Source: an uncultured Eubacterium sp.
GTDB taxonomy: Bacteria > Bacillota > Clostridia > Lachnospirales > Lachnospiraceae
Direction: 5' to 3'
DNA length: 24,414 bases
Assembly: GCA_910577225.1 (NCBI GenBank)
Contig: CAJTMV010000049.1
Span: forward strand, 1 to 24,414
Shown here: positions 1-8,048 of the stretch, piece by piece
Numbering within the stretch: position 1 is the first letter of the stretch
Layout: every line of letters starts with the position of its first letter
Position numbers and translations under genes: made by a program
Notes under the pieces: generated by a model
What the model saw: the letters and a program-made list of their open reading frames with translations, nothing else
The model's database searches: none
Told to the model about the DNA's origin: nothing

Positions 1-720
1 GATATGAAAAATAACTTGAAATCATCTTTAGAGAAACAATGGAGCGCAGAGCAATTACAAAGGGAACAGATCGCAGCACTTGCTCACGATTTGAAAACGC
101 CTTTAACTGTTATTCAAGGAAATATCGACTTGATAAGCGAAACAGAGCTTGACGACGAACAGCGGTTATATGCGGGGTATATTACAGAAGGTTCCGGGCA
201 AATGGGCGTTTATATTAGGACGCTGATTGATATATCCCGGACAGTAGCCGGGTATCAGCTGGGTTTGGAAGAATTTGACATAGCCGATTATATGGAACAG
301 ATTGAAGCGCAGGCAAATTCATTATGCCTTACAAAAGAAATTTGTTTACACATGGAAACAGGGGAAAATTTAGGAACTTTCAAAGCGGATAAATTACTAC
401 TGGAACGGGCAATTATGAATGTGATAGGCAATGCGTTAGATTACTCTCCACCAAAAGGGACAATCTATGTAGAGGTGCAAAAGCAGGACGACTTTCTACA
501 AATCTCTATAGTAGATGAGGGAACTGGTTTTACAAATGAGGATTTGCACCATGCAAGGGAGCAGTTTTTTATGGGCGACAACAGCCGAAGCTCTAATATG
601 CACTTTGGCATGGGGCTTTATATCACAAGCAGCATTGTAAAGCAACACAATGGGGAACTTACTCTTAAAAATTCTGATAAAACAGGCGGTGCAAAGGTTA
701 CAATAAAAGTTCCCTATTAG
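1..720 (+). CDS. Sensor histidine kinase, C-terminal part (cut by window edge)
   Basis: This is the cytoplasmic kinase half of a two-component sensor. The frame is open back to base 1, so the gene starts upstream and the Met at base 4 is probably internal; membrane and sensor parts are missing. Counting from that Met, the HisKA H-box (HDLKTPL) has its phospho-accepting His at residue 28. The HATPase_c boxes follow: N-box NVIGNALDYS (139-148), G1 DEGTGF (171-176) and G2 GMGLYI (202-207). The phospho-acceptor His and ATP-binding signatures are present, so the catalytic part looks intact. The HDLKTPL type and short linker recall kinases that regulate antibiotic or lantibiotic resistance ABC transporters (VanS/SpaK-like). 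That is a family-level inference, because neither its regulator nor its transporter is in the window. A hairpin terminator follows the stop by 7 nt. Confidence 0.86.
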   Translation, partial: DMKNNLKSSLEKQWSAEQLQREQIAALAHDLKTPLTVIQGNIDLISETELDDEQRLYAGYITEGSGQMGVYIRTLIDISRTVAGYQLGLEEFDIADYMEQIEAQANSLCLTKEICLHMETGENLGTFKADKLLLERAIMNVIGNALDYSPPKGTIYVEVQKQDDFLQISIVDEGTGFTNEDLHHAREQFFMGDNSRSSNMHFGMGLYITSSIVKQHNGELTLKNSDKTGGAKVTIKVPY

Positions 721-727
721 GATTTAA

Positions 728-758
728 TGGGCGATGGGAAACATCGCTCACCATTTTT
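728..758 (+). terminator. Rho-independent terminator after the histidine kinase
   Basis: A 9-bp stem (TGGGCGATG / CATCGCTCA, one G-U pair) with a GGAAA loop is followed by ACCATTTTT. It lies just after the kinase stop and probably ends its operon. Confidence 0.6.
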
Positions 759-1129
759 GCAAATCTTTATGAAATCTTCAAAAATATTTCGTAGTATTTT
801 AAAAGTGAACAGCTGAACTAAAGTCCACCAAATAAAAAACAGCGTTTTGGTGGGCTGTATCTTCATGCCCAAATAAAAATGGCTTTGCCTCCAACCTGTT
901 TAAATTTTGAGGGTAAAGATATCAGTGAAAAATGGAACTGAATGCTGTGCATCCTTGGAAAGGGGATGCCATGCATAAAATATGGACAGGGTCAGGATAT
1001 CCGCCACCGCTAATAATACATATTTTTGATTTACATACCGTAGTCTCCGAGGGGACTGGGACTTTTTTATTCGACGAAATTCTTTTCATCTCTTGTACAT
1101 ATTCCAAAATCCAATCATATCTTTAATAC
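759..1129. other. Intergenic stretch without a supportable gene
   Basis: No ORF here has both a convincing ribosome binding site and protein-like composition. Two small dyads are visible: an 8-bp inverted repeat (CCACCAAA / TTTGGTGG) near 824-853, and a 6-bp stem (AGTCTC / GGGACT, 1042-1057) followed by T6 at 1063-1068 that could be a weak terminator. The overlapping 61- and 64-codon ORFs on opposite strands (922-1126) cover the same bases and look like chance reading frames. Confidence 0.4.
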
Positions 1130-1165
1130 AAGCGCATCTGCCTTATGGTGGGTGCGCTTTTTCTT
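1130..1165 (+). terminator. Strong hairpin terminator or attenuator
   Basis: AAGCGCA (1130-1136) pairs with TGCGCTT (1153-1159). The stem extends inward with G-U pairs to about 13 bp around a TTAT loop, and TTTTTC follows. No gene ends just upstream on this strand, so it may act as a leader attenuator for the small ORFs at 1267 and 1409 rather than ending an operon. Confidence 0.68.
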
Positions 1166-1212
1166 TGCCGCAAAAAGTCTGTTCCTGACATTTTATCGTT
1201 TCCGTGCGCCTC

Positions 1213-1258
1213 CCTCCAGTCTTGAATTTTTAACTTTCAAAAATTTCAAGACTGGAGG
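1213..1258 (+). promoter_or_regulatory. Long hairpin that includes the ribosome binding site of the next ORF
   Basis: The arms CCTCCAGTCTTGAA (1213-1226) and TTCAAGACTGGAGG (1245-1258) are exact complements, and pairing continues through T/A runs towards the loop. The 3' arm ends in GGAGG at 1254-1258, which sits 8 nt before the ATG at 1267. In RNA the hairpin would hide this site. Confidence 0.5.
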
Positions 1259-1266
1259 AAATCAGA

Positions 1267-1383
1267 ATGAAAATTAAATATGAGATTCCATTAAGACTGC
1301 AAGAAAAAAGTTTTTTAAATATTTCTAAATACACCTCATCAAATAGCCCCGAAAATCTCCGTAGATATGGAAGGCAGTTTTAA
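1267..1383 (+). CDS. Small hypothetical ORF, 38 aa
   Basis: The ORF starts with ATG at 1267 behind an ideal GGAGG (1254-1258, 8-nt spacing) and stops at TAA 1381-1383. The product is basic and begins MKIKYEIPLRLQEK. I do not recognise a family. It may be the N-terminal piece of a longer mobile-element gene, since the neighbouring DNA is visibly fragmented. The main support for coding is the ribosome binding site, which a hairpin sequesters. Confidence 0.33.
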   Translation: MKIKYEIPLRLQEKSFLNISKYTSSNSPENLRRYGRQF

Positions 1384-1408
1384 CCCGCCTTTCAGAAAGG
1401 GGTGGATT

Positions 1409-1504
1409 ATGAGCCACATATTAAGGATCAGTGTTTCAAAGAAGCCGGCCACTGGTGGGATCGTGAGCTGCCGCCATATCTCCGTGAGGGAGCGTTTTGG
1501 ATAG
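1409..1504 (+). pseudogene. Truncated small conserved mobile-element ORF
   Basis: A purine-rich site (AAAGGGG) precedes ATG 1409, and 31 codons follow before TAG 1502-1504. The reading contains ISVSKKPATGGIVSCR and then ISVRER. From memory this pattern resembles the start of small (about 60 aa) proteins found in Firmicute integrative elements. It ends abruptly where transposase-like sequence takes over, so insertion of the IS fragment probably cut it. The family assignment is weak and would need a database search. Confidence 0.33.
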
Positions 1505-1527
1505 GCTACAATAAACTGGACAGATAA

Positions 1528-1853
1528 GCAAAGGAGCAGCCAATAAAACGCAGATGTGATATCTGCCGGGAATACGATATCCCCCATTCCCTGTCTGACA
1601 AATGGGTAAAGCAGGCGGAAAACTCCGGCTCTTTCCATGAAAAAGACAACCGCACGCCGGAACAGGAAGAACTGCTAAAGCTCCGCAGGGAACTCCGGCA
1701 GCTTAAGATAGAGAATGACATTTTAAAACAGGCGGCGCTGATCCTGGGACGAAAGTAAATGTGATCAGGGCAAATGCCCACAAATACTCTGTATCAGCAA
1801 TGTGCTGCGTCCTACAGGTAAACAGAAGCACTTATTACTATGGCGAGGGTTGA
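1528..1853 (+). mobile_element. IS3-family transposase remnant (3' orfA and 5' orfB)
   Basis: Frame 1 from 1528 to TAA 1756-1758 reads as the C-terminal half of an IS3 OrfA: a DKWVKQAENSGSF helix-turn-helix tail, then a leucine-zipper-like stretch (ELLKLRRELRQLKIENDILK) ending QAALILGRK. Two bases on, in the -1 frame as usual for IS3, GTG 1761 opens an OrfB start (IRANAHKYSVSAMC, then NRSTYYY) that stops at TGA 1851-1853. The N-terminus of OrfA, the DDE catalytic domain of OrfB and the terminal repeats are all missing, so this is an immobile scar. It lies between the degraded left region and the restriction operon. Confidence 0.7.
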
Positions 1854-1918
1854 GTGAATAGGAATATTCCCAAGATGGCCAAAATGCCGGTAGTCAACCG
1901 TGCAAACGAAATTAGTTT

Positions 1919-1965
1919 TGCGTTCGCATAATTTTATATACTTTTGCGTAATTTTGTGATATAAT
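1919..1965 (+). promoter_or_regulatory. Promoter of the restriction operon with operator-like palindrome
   Basis: An extended -10 (TG at 1957-1958, then TATAAT 1960-1965) lies about 100 nt before the HTH gene. No good -35 is visible at 17 nt, which fits an activator-dependent or extended -10 promoter. Just upstream are a perfect palindrome TGCG-TT-CGCA (1919-1928) and a second TTTTGCG copy about 25 bp downstream. These are plausible binding sites for the operon's own HTH protein, by inference. Confidence 0.5.
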
Positions 1966-2064
1966 GTTTAGCAGAAACCATAGGCACATCGAAAACAAAG
2001 GATTTTAAACGTTCGAGGGTGCGAAGAAGAACAGAAATGCAAACAAAATATGGAGGTAAAACGG

Positions 2065-2283
2065 ATGCGTTTTAGCTACAATAAATTGTGGAAATTATTA
2101 ATAGACCGAGGAATAAATAAAAAGACTTTGCGTGAAATGAGTGGTATTAGCGCTACATCTGTTGCCAAACTCGGAAAAGGCGGTAACGTCAACACAGATG
2201 TATTGCTTCGAATATGCGGTGCGCTCAATTGCGATGTTGGAGATATCATGGAGATTGTTCGAGAAGAAAATTATGAAGAATAG
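2065..2283 (+). CDS. XRE/Cro-type HTH regulator of the restriction operon
   Basis: This is a 72-residue protein made almost entirely of one Cro/CI-type helix-turn-helix (helices around LWKLLIDRGINKKTLREMSG, then ISATSVAKLGKGGNVNTD and VLLRICGALNCDVGDIMEIV). The start at 2065 is preferred over the in-frame ATG at 2050 because GGAGGT (2052-2057) lies 7 nt before it. It is the first gene of the operon and overlaps the start of the adenine methyltransferase by 11 nt, so translation is probably coupled. Small HTH proteins in this position in restriction-modification operons usually set the timing of methylase and nuclease expression (controller-like). That role is inferred from position; no binding has been shown. 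Confidence 0.85.
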   Translation: MRFSYNKLWKLLIDRGINKKTLREMSGISATSVAKLGKGGNVNTDVLLRICGALNCDVGDIMEIVREENYEE

Positions 2284-3979
2284 GTACGAAAGGATGCATT
2301 TCCCAATGGGTAAAATTAACACATCCCTGGAAAGAGCTGAAAAATATAGTGCCGTAGACAAGGCATTGAACCTTATCTATTTATATATACAAGAAACATA
2401 TTCATCGAAAGAAGTAGAACTGATTTGTGATGAATTAAAAAGTATTGCAGGGAGAGAAGTTTTTCAGAGTATTGAATCTGTTTCTTCTAACCGTACATAT
2501 ACGCAGGTTCAGGAAGCTCTTTCCAGGATGAATGAAAAACAGAGTATAAGAAAGAGTAAGGGCGTATATTACACCCCGAATGATGTTGTTCGATTTATCC
2601 TTACAAATAGTATTAAAGCTGCATTCGGAAAACTTACAGCATCCAATGTTAGCGACATAGCGCTGGATAACATACCGTATCGTTCATTTTGCTGTGGAAA
2701 AAACGTGTTTGACCCAACGTGTGGAGCGGGAGAATATCTGCTTGCGGCACTTGATATTAAAATTGATTTATTAAAAAAAAATACAAAAATTACAAAGCGT
2801 CTTATACAAGAGGTGGTTTCTACCATTTATGGTAATGATGTGAATGTCGAATCCATCATTATTACAGAATTGAGATTGCTAATGTTTATTATAGAGTCCT
2901 GCGGAGTAGATTATTGCAGTGGATTTGGAAATATAATGAATAGACGTTTTACATCCTTTGACTTTATTGCGGATGAAGCCTCCTTTGAGGATAAATATCA
3001 TATTGTGGTTGGCAATCCGCCTTATGTTGAAGATTTTAAATCCGGACTTGAACTTCGTAATAAGTATGGTAATATTTATGCCAATACCCTGCTCAATGCG
3101 GCAAAAAAACTCGAAAAGAACGGTTCAATTGGATTTATTATTCCGCTCTCATATGTATCCACTCCAAGGATGAAAAAACTCAGAGAGGAATTAGGAGAGC
3201 TGGTTTCTGAACAATATATTTTAAGCTATGCAGATAGGCCGGATTGTTTGTTTGATTCGGTGCATCAAAAATTATGCATTCTAATCGGTAAAGACAGAAA
3301 GACAGAAAAAACTGTTTTTACCGGAAACTATCGGTATTGGTATAAACAAGAACGCAGCACACTTTTTACTGATATTCAAATGGTAAGGAATAGATATGAG
3401 AATGCAGAGTTTATCCCTAAGTTGGGAACTCAACTGGATATTGATATCTATAAAAAGATAACTGATGCAGGAAAAATGCAGTCAGTATATGCCGTGTCGA
3501 GGACTGGAACTGAATCGGTTTACTTAAATCGTCGAGAAGCGTTTTGGATGAAAGCCTATAGAGAAAAGGTGGATGACCCTGAATATAAAGTGTTCAGTTT
3601 CCAGACCCCGTTAGAAGCAGATTTTTGCTATTGCCTGATCAACTCTACTCTTTTCTGGTGGTACTGGATTAGTGTGTCGGATTGTTGGCACGTCAGCAAA
3701 GATTTAAATGGATTTATGATGCCAATGCAAACAGATATACGAGGAGCTACAGAATTGGCACATAATTTGCGACAGAGATTAGAAGAAACAAAAGTGTATG
3801 TAGGCACAAAGCAAACGCAGTATGAATATAAGCATCGAGAATGTCTGGATGAGATTCGCGCAATAGATGATTATGTAAATGCTGCATATGGACTAACGGA
3901 AACCGAAAGCAACTATATAAAGAATTTTGCTATTAGGTACAGGACGAGCGGAGGGATTGACGCGGATGAAGATAATTGA
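2273..3979 (+). CDS. N6-adenine DNA methyltransferase (TaqI/Eco57I-like, gamma class)
   Basis: The enzyme would transfer a methyl group from S-adenosylmethionine to adenine in the host's copies of the restriction site. Numbering from ATG 2273, the gamma-class order is visible: KGVYYTP (96-102), AdoMet-binding motif I DPTCGAGEYLLAAL (147-160) and the catalytic NPPYVE (248-253). Downstream, about 300 residues form a target-recognition and C-terminal region with an aromatic TLFWWYWISVSDCWHVS stretch typical of M.TaqI-like enzymes. At 568 aa there is no room for an obvious nuclease domain, so this looks like a stand-alone methylase, not a Type IIG fusion. The frame is open to 2141, but 2273 fits the 11-nt overlap with the HTH gene; 2294 and 2306 are alternatives. 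Its 3' end overlaps the cytosine methylase by 14 nt. Confidence 0.9.
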   Translation: MKNRYERMHFPMGKINTSLERAEKYSAVDKALNLIYLYIQETYSSKEVELICDELKSIAGREVFQSIESVSSNRTYTQVQEALSRMNEKQSIRKSKGVYYTPNDVVRFILTNSIKAAFGKLTASNVSDIALDNIPYRSFCCGKNVFDPTCGAGEYLLAALDIKIDLLKKNTKITKRLIQEVVSTIYGNDVNVESIIITELRLLMFIIESCGVDYCSGFGNIMNRRFTSFDFIADEASFEDKYHIVVGNPPYVEDFKSGLELRNKYGNIYANTLLNAAKKLEKNGSIGFIIPLSYVSTPRMKKLREELGELVSEQYILSYADRPDCLFDSVHQKLCILIGKDRKTEKTVFTGNYRYWYKQERSTLFTDIQMVRNRYENAEFIPKLGTQLDIDIYKKITDAGKMQSVYAVSRTGTESVYLNRREAFWMKAYREKVDDPEYKVFSFQTPLEADFCYCLINSTLFWWYWISVSDCWHVSKDLNGFMMPMQTDIRGATELAHNLRQRLEETKVYVGTKQTQYEYKHRECLDEIRAIDDYVNAAYGLTETESNYIKNFAIRYRTSGGIDADEDN

Positions 3980-5084
3980 TTTATTTGCAGGATGCGGAGG
4001 CTTATCTCTTGGCTTTATCCAGGCGGGATTTAGCGTAGAGAAAGTAGTAGAATATGACCCTGTTATAGCAGACACATATCAGCGAAATCATCCGGAAGTT
4101 GATGTGATTGTTGACGATATAAAAAATATAGATACTTCTGATATGTTTGCAGGGATGATGGCTGACGTTATTATTGGAGGTCCGCCATGCCAGGGGTTTT
4201 CTATGGCGGGAGCAAGAATCAGACAAGGGTTTATTGATGACCCGCGAAATTATCTTTTCAAACATTATTTTAATGTTGTAAAAGCAGTTATGCCTAAAGT
4301 ATTTGTTATGGAAAATGTAAAAGGCATATCTACAATGCAAGGAGGAAAAATCTTTGAAGAAATCAAGAGGATATTCCAGGACGCCGAAGCACTAAACGGA
4401 AAGCCGTACCGTATATATCACCGGGTAATCAATGCTGCGGAATTTGGAGTTCCGCAACGTCGGGAAAGAATGATTATTATAGGAACTCTCATTGATGGGG
4501 CAGATATTGACGCCTTGTGGGAAAAGACAATAAGGGATTTGAAAAAAGAAATTCCTGCTTATTTTGATGAAGTTACTGTAAGGGATGCGATAGGAAATCT
4601 TCCGATGACAAGTGAAAATGGTGTAGTTGATAATCCGCAGCCAGAAACTGCATATGAAAGATACCTGGCCAGTGATGCACATACAATCACAAATCATACG
4701 CGGTCACGTCATTCCAAGGTTGCTGTAGAGCGAATGCAGCAAATAAAAAATGGAGAAAATTATATGGTATTGAATGAACGGATTAATTCTGTTCACAGTG
4801 GCGCATATGGCAGACTCTGTTGGAATGAGCAAGCCTCAACAATTACTACAAGATTTGATACACCTGCGGGAGGTCGTTTTATCCATCCGGATGAAGACCG
4901 AACATTAACACCAAGAGAAGCGGCACGAATTCAAAGTTTTCCAGACGATTATGTTTTTTATGGAGATAAGCGTTCAATAAGCCGTCAAATTGGTAATGCA
5001 GTTCCACCGAAGGTATCATACTTTCTTGCAAGATTGATTAAGAGTATATTGGCAGTAGAAAATAGCGAGAACATTGGAGAATGA
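3966..5084 (+). CDS. dcm: C5-cytosine DNA methyltransferase
   Basis: This 372-aa enzyme methylates carbon 5 of cytosine in a specific sequence. The m5C family signatures appear in order: motif I DLFAGCGGLSLGF (5-17), motif IV GGPPCQGFS with the catalytic Cys at 75, motif VI ENV (116-118), motif VIII QRRER (164-168), motif IX around LTPREAARIQSFP and motif X ISRQIGNAVPP. The target-recognition segment between VIII and IX is short. The start at 3966 has GGAGGG (3950-3955) 10 nt upstream; the longer frame from 3927 lacks such a site and would reach well back into the previous gene. Its stop is shared with the ATG at 5081, and the probable McrB start is 6 nt on. A cytosine methylase directly linked to McrB/McrC argues that the nuclease attacks unmethylated sites, not methylated ones as classical McrBC does. 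Confidence 0.95.
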   Translation: MKIIDLFAGCGGLSLGFIQAGFSVEKVVEYDPVIADTYQRNHPEVDVIVDDIKNIDTSDMFAGMMADVIIGGPPCQGFSMAGARIRQGFIDDPRNYLFKHYFNVVKAVMPKVFVMENVKGISTMQGGKIFEEIKRIFQDAEALNGKPYRIYHRVINAAEFGVPQRRERMIIIGTLIDGADIDALWEKTIRDLKKEIPAYFDEVTVRDAIGNLPMTSENGVVDNPQPETAYERYLASDAHTITNHTRSRHSKVAVERMQQIKNGENYMVLNERINSVHSGAYGRLCWNEQASTITTRFDTPAGGRFIHPDEDRTLTPREAARIQSFPDDYVFYGDKRSISRQIGNAVPPKVSYFLARLIKSILAVENSENIGE

Positions 5085-5089
5085 TTTAT

Positions 5090-8032
5090 ATGAAAAACCT
5101 GATGTTCGCAGGTAATCCTGCTACAGGTAAGACGTTTCTTGCCAGGGCCGCTGCGTATTATCTGTGTTATGAAAAATTAAATATAGATAGCCTCCAATCC
5201 AGGAACATCTATACGGATTTGGATAAAATCGAGGATTTCATCAACAGTGAAAAATGCGAATTTATTCAGGTTCATCCGAGCATGACTTATGAGGATATTG
5301 TTTATGGAATTGATATTAAAGCAACAGGAACAATGACTATAGATTATGTAGAGAAACGCATAAAAACACTCTGTGACAGAGCCAGAGGCACGGAAGAACT
5401 TTACGCAATAATTTTTGATGATATTTCAAGAGTAGATGCAGGAGCATTGCTTGGGAATCTGATTTATGCAATGGAGTTCCGAAACGAATCGGTTCCTCTT
5501 TCGGATGGGACGATGTTGTGTATACCGGATAATGTCGTTGTTATTTTAACAGAGTGTAGAAATTTTCATGCAGGGCATCTTGATTACGCACTGAGAAGAC
5601 GAATGGATTATGTTGCGGAATTAAAATCGGATCGGGATGTGCTTGAAAGATATTATGATTCTGTTAATGCTAATGTCGGAAGGATTATTATAGACATATT
5701 CGACAGTATAAAAGATTTTATAATTGTAAATGGGTCTTCTGGAATTCCTGACGTTTTGGATAAATATATGCCGGGTCACGGAATGTTTATGGTAGAGCGA
5801 ACTGGAACAGCCTATTTTGTGCTGGATAAGTTTAAGCAAAAAATGGTATATCAGATATTCCCGTTTATTAATAACCTTTCGTCCCTGGGTATTTTGCGTG
5901 GAAATATCGAAACATACGAGAAGACTCTTGAATCAAAACTGAACATAGGAATATCAGGGTTGAATCGTATATCTGATATTCGTAAGATTATGGTCAATTC
6001 GGGTGAGCGGGTTGAACCATATTCATTAGAAAATACCGTAAGATATTATGAAACCGAAGTTATTGCTAATCGATGTTCGGATTATAAAGGAATATTGGAA
6101 AGTGTCATAGATGCCATTGTGCTGAATGGTGTTTTCCCCTGTGATATAGCTACGGACGCACTGTTATTTAATATTGAGGTTGCTTCTGTTCCGAGTAAAT
6201 CTGTTCCTGTTACCTATGGTTCGTATTTGGTTAAACTGAATGATGCTGCAGGTTTCTATTATGAAACAGCAGTTAAGGGCAAAGACAGAAGAAATCCTCA
6301 TGCATATTATTCAACCCGACCAGGAAATGTTGGAAGGTGGGCAGAAATGACAGATGTAGCTGCGTATGAAGTTTCATACACGGATGGTTCACCAAGTGAC
6401 ACATACCTTCCGTTAAACGGATTGAGGCTGCATACGTTTACGATCAACAATGTTTGCAAGGATAATAATCCTGCAGAAATTTATGGCGCTGTATATAGGT
6501 TGTTGCTATATTATCTCAAATTTTATGAAATGAACATCTCCTTAGTGAAAGGACACAGTGAGACATATGGAGATTTGGATGATTTAATCCAGTTGGAAAT
6601 AAAGTATCTTGAGGCATTGCACCATGGACTTAAGAATGTCAACGCAGCGACTCAGACTGAAAGAGAAAAGGCACGAATCGAATATTTTGGAACGAGGATG
6701 ATGAATCTGCGTACATTATGGACACAGGAAGGAACGCAGATTCGCGTTGATAAGGAAAAATTTGGTGCGCTGGTTTCGGGAGAAACTGCATTTGATATTG
6801 ATGCATATGAGGATATTTTTAAAGCCGCTAACGGTACGGAAAAAATTATAGAAATAAGAGGAGTTATGAAAATGACTGATTTAAAGGACTATCAACAAAT
6901 CATGGAGAATATAGGCGTCCGTCAGATGGTGTTTCAAGGCCCTCCTGGCACTTCTAAAACTTTTGAGAGTAAGAAGTTTGTACTAAAACAATTAAATCCG
7001 GAATCGGATGCATTGACAGCACGTTTTATCAGTCAGGAAGATATTTTAGCTGCACTGGATGCGTATAAACTGAATGAGAATGATTATGCCAATCCTTCTG
7101 CTTCTTCGAAGTTAGCAACTGGTGGCTGGGATCTGGTTCAGTTTCATCCATCATACGGATATGAAGACTTTATTCGTGGTATCGAAGTGAAAGCGGATGG
7201 CGGTCTTCCATCTTACAATAGCGTAAATAGAATTTTGGGTAAGATTGCCGAGTTTGCAAAAATTGCGGAAAATGCTAATCCTGATGAGCCGCCTATATTC
7301 TATCTTATTATAGACGAGATAAACAGAGCTAACATTGCTACAGTATTTGGTGAATTGATTTATGGATTGGAGTATCGTGATAGCAAAGTTTCCACACCAT
7401 ACGAAGTTGAAGATAAAGTCAGCATACCAGTATCAAGAACTAAGGATATTGTTCTCGGTAAAAATCTGTTTATTATCGGTACAATGAATACCGCAGATAA
7501 ATCCATTGACTCGATCGATTATGCTATCCGTAGAAGATTTCTTTTTGTTGATAGTCCGGCAGACAGGAATGTGGTTATTAGCTGCTATCAAAATGCATCA
7601 GAAAATGAAGATGAGAATTCCATTGAATTGTTGGTATTTGATGCGGTGCAGGCAATATTTGACAACGAAAGTTATTTCAATAATGAGTATCAGAAAAGTG
7701 ATGTACGTCTCGGACATACATATTTCCTTCGCAAACGAAAAGAGAGATATGAAGAAGACTTCGTGGAACGTTTTGTTTTCCAGATCATCCCTATCCTTAG
7801 AGAATATGTAAAAGACGGCATTTTGGATACGATTGAAGATTTGATTGCTATGGAACACACTCCTTCTGAAATTAGAGATTCCGCAGACCGTGGCGAGCGT
7901 GTGCGCTTTATGAGTGACAATATTATGTTATACGCAAAGGAATTCGGTAACAAGACCCGAACAGGAAAGCGTATTGACAACGAATATGTCGGAACTTTTA
8001 TTGAAGAAGTGAGGACGAAGATAGGATACTGA
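5090..8032 (+). CDS. mcrB: McrB-like AAA+ NTPase with two tandem AAA modules (restriction motor)
   Basis: This 980-aa protein is probably the nucleotide-driven motor that works with the McrC nuclease encoded next. From the start at 5090, module 1 begins almost at the N-terminus: Walker A GNPATGKT (8-15), Walker B IIFDDISR (107-114), then ILTECRN where McrB proteins have MNTAD, and ALRRR (167-171). A linker of about 420 residues with no recognised fold follows. Module 2 is canonical: Walker A GPPGTSKT (617-624), Walker B LIIDEINR (739-746), the McrB GTPase signature MNTADKS (799-805) and AIRRR (812-816). ATG 5090 is chosen because GGAGA (5076-5080) is 9 nt upstream; the in-frame ATG at 5081 has no spacing to it. 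No N-terminal McrB DNA-binding domain precedes module 1, so DNA recognition may lie in the linker. Typical McrB is about half this length with one AAA module. Confidence 0.9.
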   Translation: MKNLMFAGNPATGKTFLARAAAYYLCYEKLNIDSLQSRNIYTDLDKIEDFINSEKCEFIQVHPSMTYEDIVYGIDIKATGTMTIDYVEKRIKTLCDRARGTEELYAIIFDDISRVDAGALLGNLIYAMEFRNESVPLSDGTMLCIPDNVVVILTECRNFHAGHLDYALRRRMDYVAELKSDRDVLERYYDSVNANVGRIIIDIFDSIKDFIIVNGSSGIPDVLDKYMPGHGMFMVERTGTAYFVLDKFKQKMVYQIFPFINNLSSLGILRGNIETYEKTLESKLNIGISGLNRISDIRKIMVNSGERVEPYSLENTVRYYETEVIANRCSDYKGILESVIDAIVLNGVFPCDIATDALLFNIEVASVPSKSVPVTYGSYLVKLNDAAGFYYETAVKGKDRRNPHAYYSTRPGNVGRWAEMTDVAAYEVSYTDGSPSDTYLPLNGLRLHTFTINNVCKDNNPAEIYGAVYRLLLYYLKFYEMNISLVKGHSETYGDLDDLIQLEIKYLEALHHGLKNVNAATQTEREKARIEYFGTRMMNLRTLWTQEGTQIRVDKEKFGALVSGETAFDIDAYEDIFKAANGTEKIIEIRGVMKMTDLKDYQQIMENIGVRQMVFQGPPGTSKTFESKKFVLKQLNPESDALTARFISQEDILAALDAYKLNENDYANPSASSKLATGGWDLVQFHPSYGYEDFIRGIEVKADGGLPSYNSVNRILGKIAEFAKIAENANPDEPPIFYLIIDEINRANIATVFGELIYGLEYRDSKVSTPYEVEDKVSIPVSRTKDIVLGKNLFIIGTMNTADKSIDSIDYAIRRRFLFVDSPADRNVVISCYQNASENEDENSIELLVFDAVQAIFDNESYFNNEYQKSDVRLGHTYFLRKRKERYEEDFVERFVFQIIPILREYVKDGILDTIEDLIAMEHTPSEIRDSADRGERVRFMSDNIMLYAKEFGNKTRTGKRIDNEYVGTFIEEVRTKIGY
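6857..6874 (+). promoter_or_regulatory. Internal ribosome binding site and start inside mcrB
   Basis: AGAGGAG (6857-6863) lies 8 nt before an in-frame ATG at 6872, inside the mcrB frame and about 20 codons before the second Walker A. Initiation here would give a 386-aa protein containing only the second, canonical AAA module (MTDLKDYQQ...). A nearer ATG at 6866 is too close to the site. E. coli mcrB is known to make a short form from an internal start. Here the site could serve the same purpose or be a relic of two fused genes. Confidence 0.45.
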
Positions 8033-8048
8033 TTAGGAAGGTGATGTT

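Noticed and set aside
922..1126. Overlapping 61- and 64-codon ORFs on opposite strands
   Set aside because: Both lack convincing start signals and protein-like composition.
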